Below are positions 5,039 through 9,042 of a stretch of 9,042 nt of DNA, in pieces. The notes beneath the pieces were generated by a model that saw nothing but the letters and a program-made list of their open reading frames with translations, did not search any database and was not told the DNA's origin. The first letter of the stretch is position 1, and every line of letters starts with the position of its first letter. Source of the DNA: a bacterium (lineage in GTDB: Bacteria > JAHJDO01); the NCBI GenBank assembly GCA_030631525.1, contig DAOVKY010000018.1:1-9042 (forward strand), read 5' to 3'. The position numbers and the translations under genes are program-made.

Positions 5039-5826
5039 GTTTGGAATATCTTTTGGAAGAGGCAAAGAGCAATGGATTGCCTATTATCAAAAAAAGAGGC
5101 GTTTTGAGAGAGTACTTACAGGTAATAATCTTAAACAGCATATATCGGCATAATCTTGGGAAATTTATGTTTTTTACAGGCGGAACCGCTTTGAGATATT
5201 TTTACAATATGCCCCGTTTCTCAGAGGATTTAGATTTTGATACAGTGAATTTAAATTTCGAAGAGTTTAAGGAACTTTTGAAACATGCAAAAGAAGGATT
5301 GCTTAAAGAGGGGTTTTCTTCAGAGATTTCTTCAGAAAAAAGAAATAATCTATACGTTGGTGAATTCTATTTTGAAGATTTAATGCGGTTATATCAAATC
5401 ACTGATAAAAGAGGCTTAGATTTAATGCTCAAGATTGAGGTTTACAAGCCCTCGTGGAAATTACAATCAGAATCTGGTGTTTTGAGCTTATACGGCCATA
5501 ACTTCTCTTCTGTTTTGCTTTGCAAAGGAAACACGTTCTCTGAAAAGCTTTGCGCTCTTTTTAATAGAAGAAGAGGAAGGGATATTTACGATACATTATT
5601 TATGCTGAAGAAAGGATTCCCTTTTAATAAAGATGTGCTTGCAGCCAATGACATAAGAGGAGACGTCAGAGAACTTATATTAACACACTTGAAGATGTTA
5701 TCAAAAAAAGACCTGAACTTTCTGGCAAATCAAGTTAAGCCGTTCCTATTTAAAGAGGATGATGTTGAATTAGTTTTGAACTCTCCTCTTTATGCAGAAA
5801 GATTTTTAAGTGAGTATGAATACTAA
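5032..5826 (+). CDS. abiEii: AbiEii-type nucleotidyltransferase toxin
   Basis: The protein is 264 aa from ATG 5032, which has GAGGAG 8 nt upstream; the in-frame ATG at 5014 has no such site. Motifs of the AbiEii/MNT nucleotidyltransferase family are all visible: FTGGTALRYFY (48-58) and SEDLDFD (64-70) with the metal-binding D67 and D69, the KIEVYK strand (134-139), and TFSEKLCALFNRRRGRDIYD (168-187) with K172, R183, D184 and D187. These are the residues expected for an active toxin. Characterised members use GTP or CTP to modify targets including tRNA ends, causing growth arrest and phage exclusion; the target here is unknown. The gene looks intact, so the pair is probably functional. Confidence 0.93.
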   Translation: MLSLEYLLEEAKSNGLPIIKKRGVLREYLQVIILNSIYRHNLGKFMFFTGGTALRYFYNMPRFSEDLDFDTVNLNFEEFKELLKHAKEGLLKEGFSSEISSEKRNNLYVGEFYFEDLMRLYQITDKRGLDLMLKIEVYKPSWKLQSESGVLSLYGHNFSSVLLCKGNTFSEKLCALFNRRRGRDIYDTLFMLKKGFPFNKDVLAANDIRGDVRELILTHLKMLSKKDLNFLANQVKPFLFKEDDVELVLNSPLYAERFLSEYEY

Positions 5827-5856
5827 GCTTATTCAGCGCATGAAAATTGATTTGCC

Positions 5857-5886
5857 TTGAAATTCAACCTAACTATTTGGTATATT
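5857..5886 (+). promoter_or_regulatory. Candidate promoter of the pseudopilin operon
   Basis: TTGAAA (5857-5862), an 18-nt spacer and TATATT (5881-5886) are each one base off consensus, and TG at 5878-5879 makes an extended -10. A perfect TATAAT at 5891-5896 is an alternative -10 without a good -35. The -35 overlaps a small dyad, TTGAA-A-TTCAA (5857-5867). The 88-bp gap after abiEii and the strong GGGAGGG before ATG 5915 support a new transcription unit here. Confidence 0.5.
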
Positions 5887-5914
5887 TAAATATAATTAAT
5901 GGGAGGGAATTGAT

Positions 5915-6490
5915 ATGAAAAAGTTTTTTAGTAAAAGAACAGGTTTTACACTTGTTGAGATGCTTGCTGTAATTGCAATAATTGCTCTGCTTGCAGGCAT
6001 GCTGCTTCCGGCTTTATCAAAAGCGCGGATAAGGGCAAGGGTTGCAAAAGCCAAGGCTGAAATGCTGAATATCAGAGTTTCTATAGAGCAGTACTATTCA
6101 GATTACTCAACCTATCCGACAAATGATAGTGTTTTTAATTATAATGGCGAAGTTGCAGACGAAGAATGCGGAGCACTTTATAAATTAAAGGTTGATACTA
6201 AAGCATACATGTCCAGTATTCCCATGGACCCGTTTAATAATGCAATCCCATATATGTATTTTTCCAATGAGGATGACTATAGTGGTATGTCTGACACAGC
6301 TGTTGCATGGGTTCTGTTCAGCAAAGGCCCTGATAAAAAAAATACTTTTAATAATTCAGAGAAAATAACTATAATTGGCGATGAGTCCGATGGCGCCTAC
6401 GACAGTTGTATTCAGGACATTAATGCTGAGATTGAATACTCTGCAAAAAATTCAACAGATGCAGGGAATATATATTTACAGGGACCGTAA
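5915..6490 (+). CDS. GspG-like type II secretion/type IV pilus pseudopilin
   Basis: The protein is 191 aa with a class III prepilin signal: a short basic leader MKKFFSKRTG, predicted cleavage G10/F11, the conserved Glu at mature position 5 (E15) in GFTLVEM, and one hydrophobic helix to about residue 34 (LLPALSKAR). The rest fits the GspG/PulG globular domain: IEQYYSDYSTYPT (57-69), SIPMDPFNNAIPYMYF (101-116) and WVLFSKGPD (132-140). Cys85 and Cys165 could form a disulfide. By family knowledge it is processed by a PilD peptidase and assembles in an inner-membrane pseudopilus. Strong ribosome site GGGAGGG (5901-5907). No other secretion gene is in the window, so whether it is a T2SS core subunit or one of many orphan pseudopilins is open. 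Confidence 0.9.
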   Translation: MKKFFSKRTGFTLVEMLAVIAIIALLAGMLLPALSKARIRARVAKAKAEMLNIRVSIEQYYSDYSTYPTNDSVFNYNGEVADEECGALYKLKVDTKAYMSSIPMDPFNNAIPYMYFSNEDDYSGMSDTAVAWVLFSKGPDKKNTFNNSEKITIIGDESDGAYDSCIQDINAEIEYSAKNSTDAGNIYLQGP

Positions 6491-6516
6491 AAAATATCAA
6501 AAGGAGATAAACTGTC

Positions 6517-8172
6517 ATGAAAAAACTTTCCGTGTTCTTACTCGTATTTTCAATGATCTTAACCAGTGTAATTCCTGCATATAGTAAACCAAAAAGCCCG
6601 CTGATATTGGTCAATATAACTTCGCCAGAGAATAATTCATACGTTAAAGAAACGAACTTAGACGTATCAGTAACATGGGAAGGCAGAGTAGGAATAATAG
6701 ATTTATATTTAGATGATAGTTTGGCTGCCAGTTACAGAACATGGCACTGGTGGCACAGTGCAGGGGATCATACGTTCAAAATAGAGCTTGCAGGGCAACA
6801 AGATGGAGAACGTAAACTCAAAGTAATTGCATACAGGTCACACATGAGAAAAGGCTACAAATCAGGGTCTAAGGGGATAATATTTATTTTAGACAATACA
6901 CCGCCTGTAATTTCAGACATCTCACCGGCAAACGATGCTTTAATTAACAACAATCAGCCGGAGATCTCGGCAGTATTGTCGGATGTTACAAGCAGAATAG
7001 ATAAAGAGACTATCGTATTAAAGCTTGATGATGCAGAGGTAACTGCAGCTTATGATGAAATAACAGGAGAGTTAAGTTACACACCAGCCACAGCGCTTGA
7101 AGACGGAACACATGCAATCTTGATAGAAGTAAAAGACAGAGCAGGAAATGAAGCAAGCGCAGCATCAACATTCAGAGTAGAAACAGATACAACACCTCCA
7201 AACATAACTGATTTATCTCCAAAAGATGCATCTACGATCTATTACACAACCCCAACAATCTCAGCAAAATATTCTGATGATAAATCAGGCATAGACAAAA
7301 CCACAGTAAAGATGTTAGTAAACGCAGTAGACGTAACAGCAAGCAGCACAATTACAGAAGAAGGTATTTCATACACTCCTGAGGCAGGGATTACAGAAGG
7401 TGGAGTAACAGTAAGTATAGAGGTAAAAGATAATGCAGGAAATTTGGCAGCAAAGGAATTTGGTTTTGAGATAAAGGTATTGACTGCGGAAGAAGCATTG
7501 GAACTTGTTAAGATAAACCATGATAAGATTCAGGATATGAAAGCAACACTGGAAGGCAAGTCTACATATAAATCACAGCCTTATGGAAAAGGTGTTTATG
7601 CAGATTACTGGTATAAATACCCGGACAAGAAAAAGACAAAGTATTATACTTCTTCAGCAAGGGATGAAGTAGACAATATTTCCATCCTCGCGGATACAGC
7701 GTTACATTACATAAACCCGTCAAAAAACATAAGACAGACTGTGGATATTCTGGAAGGCAAAGGGATAACCAAACAGGATCTGGCAAATGCGAATCCGATT
7801 GATAATCTTGATAGTTTCATAAATGCAAACGATGTTGTAACGATCAGCAATGATAAAGGGTTATATTTAATAGAGGCAACACCAAAAGAGGAAAGTTCGC
7901 ACTACAACAAGATATATTTATACATAGACAGCAGTCATTCATTACTTCAAAAAACAGAATTATACAAGGGTAATAATTTAAAGCAGATAACAGAGATAAC
8001 TTCCTGCGAAGAATTAGATGGCATATATGTGGCATCGGAAACAATAAAGATACCTGTGCTTGAAGATGATAATGGAGATACTTCGTTGGATTTTATAACA
8101 ACCCTAACATACAGTAGTATAGAAATAAACACAGGCATTCCAGACAGTGAATTTGATCCGGAGCAGCAATAA
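6517..8172 (+). CDS. Secreted protein with three Ig-like domains and a C-terminal LolA-type domain
   Basis: The protein is 551 aa. It has a Sec signal peptide (1-23, basic MKK then a hydrophobic core, likely cleaved after AYS). Three Ig-like beta domains follow: one at about 28-126 with an unusual Trp/His cluster, TWHWWH (75-80), and two tandem copies at about 127-222 and 223-320. Both copies open with TPPxIxDxSP and contain the IEVKDxAGN motif (203-211 and 301-309). The C-terminal region (about 322-545) opens with LTAEEALELVKINHDKIQDMKATLEGK, contains repeated beta strands such as KIYLYIDSSHSLLQKTELYK, and ends TTLTYSSIEINTGIPDSEFDP. This is the pattern of LolA/'outer-membrane lipoprotein-sorting' proteins that bind acyl chains. 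It is 26 nt after the pseudopilin gene, with AGGAG at 6502-6506, so the two are likely co-transcribed. The role is unknown; an envelope or cell-surface function is inferred. Confidence 0.85.
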   Translation: MKKLSVFLLVFSMILTSVIPAYSKPKSPLILVNITSPENNSYVKETNLDVSVTWEGRVGIIDLYLDDSLAASYRTWHWWHSAGDHTFKIELAGQQDGERKLKVIAYRSHMRKGYKSGSKGIIFILDNTPPVISDISPANDALINNNQPEISAVLSDVTSRIDKETIVLKLDDAEVTAAYDEITGELSYTPATALEDGTHAILIEVKDRAGNEASAASTFRVETDTTPPNITDLSPKDASTIYYTTPTISAKYSDDKSGIDKTTVKMLVNAVDVTASSTITEEGISYTPEAGITEGGVTVSIEVKDNAGNLAAKEFGFEIKVLTAEEALELVKINHDKIQDMKATLEGKSTYKSQPYGKGVYADYWYKYPDKKKTKYYTSSARDEVDNISILADTALHYINPSKNIRQTVDILEGKGITKQDLANANPIDNLDSFINANDVVTISNDKGLYLIEATPKEESSHYNKIYLYIDSSHSLLQKTELYKGNNLKQITEITSCEELDGIYVASETIKIPVLEDDNGDTSLDFITTLTYSSIEINTGIPDSEFDPEQQ

Positions 8173-8176
8173 GAAT

Positions 8177-9042
8177 ATGGAGAGACACAAATTCAGATTA
8201 GTAATTTTATTAGCCTTAGTAGTATTAATCCCAGGCCAGCAAAATACATTTGCAGCCAAAAAGCCCAGGCATCAAGAGAGAACAGACTATTACAGTCCGT
8301 GCTGGGCACCTGACAGCAAACATATTATTTACATAAAAAAGATTACGTATTCCAAGTTACGTTATGACTGGCTGGCAGAGATAACAAAGAGCACAGATAT
8401 GATAACGGGAAGAGACTTTTGCATATGTAAAATGGATATAGAAACAGAGAAAGAAGAAATAATAAGGAAATTTAGAATAAAAGAATGGTATTCGGCTTCT
8501 GCAAAATATAAATCCGGATGGAGAGCTGCATGGATAAGTAAAGAAGATAAAACAATATTTGGAGATGATTATCTGGAAGCTAAATTCATTTCAGGAATTT
8601 CAGTTGACAAGATCAGTGGAGACATATTGATAGTTTATAAAATAAGTGAGTTATATCTATTGAGAAAAGATGGTAGTAAAGTTATAAAGATTTTAAAATG
8701 CAGGAGTCGCGTAAGCAATCCTTGCTGGTCGCCGAATGGAAAACAAATTTTATATCAGATAGATAAGTCAGTAGACGGTAAGCATGTTTTTGAACTCTGG
8801 CTCGTAAATGTAGATTGCACAAATAATCATCTTTTAGTAAAAAATGCTTCTCATGGTATCTGGCATCCGAGTAGAAAAAAAATAATCTTTTATAGATATA
8901 AAGAGAATGGCAGCACCTATATTTTAAATCTAGAAACGAAAGAAAAGAAGCTCATTGCAAAAAACACAAGCTATCCCTTAGACTGGTCTCCTAATGGGAA
9001 ACAAAGATCATTCGGTAGTGGTATAACGAAAGTCAATGGTAA
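8177..9042 (+). CDS. Secreted TolB/PD40-like beta-propeller protein, 3' end outside window
   Basis: An open frame from ATG 8177 runs 288 codons to the right edge with no stop. It has a signal peptide: the MERHKFR basic start, a hydrophobic core LVILLALVVLIPG, then likely cleavage after TFAA (about residue 27). Propeller (PD40) blades are recognisable by the repeated pattern (S/H)-x-x-W-x-P-(D/N/S)-x-K-x-I-x-(Y/F): YSPCWAPDSKHIIYI near residue 40, NPCWSPNGKQILYQ near 190, GIWHPSRKKIIFY near 230, and LDWSPNGKQ near 270. By family knowledge such propellers (TolB, DPP-IV N-terminal) bind proteins or glycans in the periplasm. It follows the Ig-LolA gene by 4 nt, with GGAG 13 nt before the ATG, so it is in the same operon. 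Whether a further domain such as a peptidase follows cannot be seen. Confidence 0.85.
   Translation, partial: MERHKFRLVILLALVVLIPGQQNTFAAKKPRHQERTDYYSPCWAPDSKHIIYIKKITYSKLRYDWLAEITKSTDMITGRDFCICKMDIETEKEEIIRKFRIKEWYSASAKYKSGWRAAWISKEDKTIFGDDYLEAKFISGISVDKISGDILIVYKISELYLLRKDGSKVIKILKCRSRVSNPCWSPNGKQILYQIDKSVDGKHVFELWLVNVDCTNNHLLVKNASHGIWHPSRKKIIFYRYKENGSTYILNLETKEKKLIAKNTSYPLDWSPNGKQRSFGSGITKVNG

Noticed and set aside
6375..6584. 69-codon + strand frame across the pseudopilin and Ig-protein junction
   Set aside because: It is in a different frame from both genes, has no ribosome site and no motif. It is a shadow.

Overview
The window looks like a low-GC bacterial chromosome segment, probably from an uncultured anaerobe. 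Three signs point that way. The sulfur-delivering Cys of Thi4 is replaced by His, as in sulfide-using anaerobic enzymes. ThiC is the short form. A pseudopilin has the 'LPALSKAR' type N-terminus that is common in PVC-related and other candidate phyla such as Lentisphaerota, Planctomycetota and Omnitrophota. The phylum assignment is an inference, not a demonstration. All genes lie on the + strand.

Region 1 (1-4328) is a TPP-controlled thiamin operon. A -10 box (20-25) sits just upstream of a TPP riboswitch aptamer (33-117), followed by an intrinsic terminator (139-168). An alternative antiterminator pairing (110-117 with 141-148) is directly visible. Downstream are thi4 (thiazole synthase), a frameshifted YhcG/DUF1016 PD-(D/E)XK nuclease gene, thiC (pyrimidine synthase) and thiL (thiamin-monophosphate kinase). 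The nuclease is a guest in the operon: its ATG overlaps the thi4 stop, it carries a one-base insertion, and a short palindromic repeat separates it from thiC. thiL ends inside a 63-nt palindromic element that can fold as a three-way junction and supplies the last codons and the stop.

Region 2 (4343-5826) is a complete type AbiE toxin-antitoxin/abortive-infection module. It has a near-consensus sigma70 promoter, an imperfect dyad overlapping the start site and start codon (candidate AbiEi operator), then abiEi (antitoxin/repressor) and abiEii (nucleotidyltransferase toxin), overlapping by 7 nt.

Region 3 (5857-9042) is a cell-envelope or secretion-related operon with its own promoter. It encodes a GspG-like pseudopilin, a secreted protein with three Ig-like domains fused to a LolA-type lipoprotein-binding fold, and a secreted TolB/PD40-type beta-propeller protein whose gene runs off the right edge. 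The last gene has no stop in the window. No rRNA, tRNA, CRISPR array or insertion sequence was seen. No gap between genes exceeds 300 bases. The strongest candidates for something undescribed are the Ig-LolA fusion next to a propeller and a pseudopilin, and the three-way-junction repeat that has become part of thiL.
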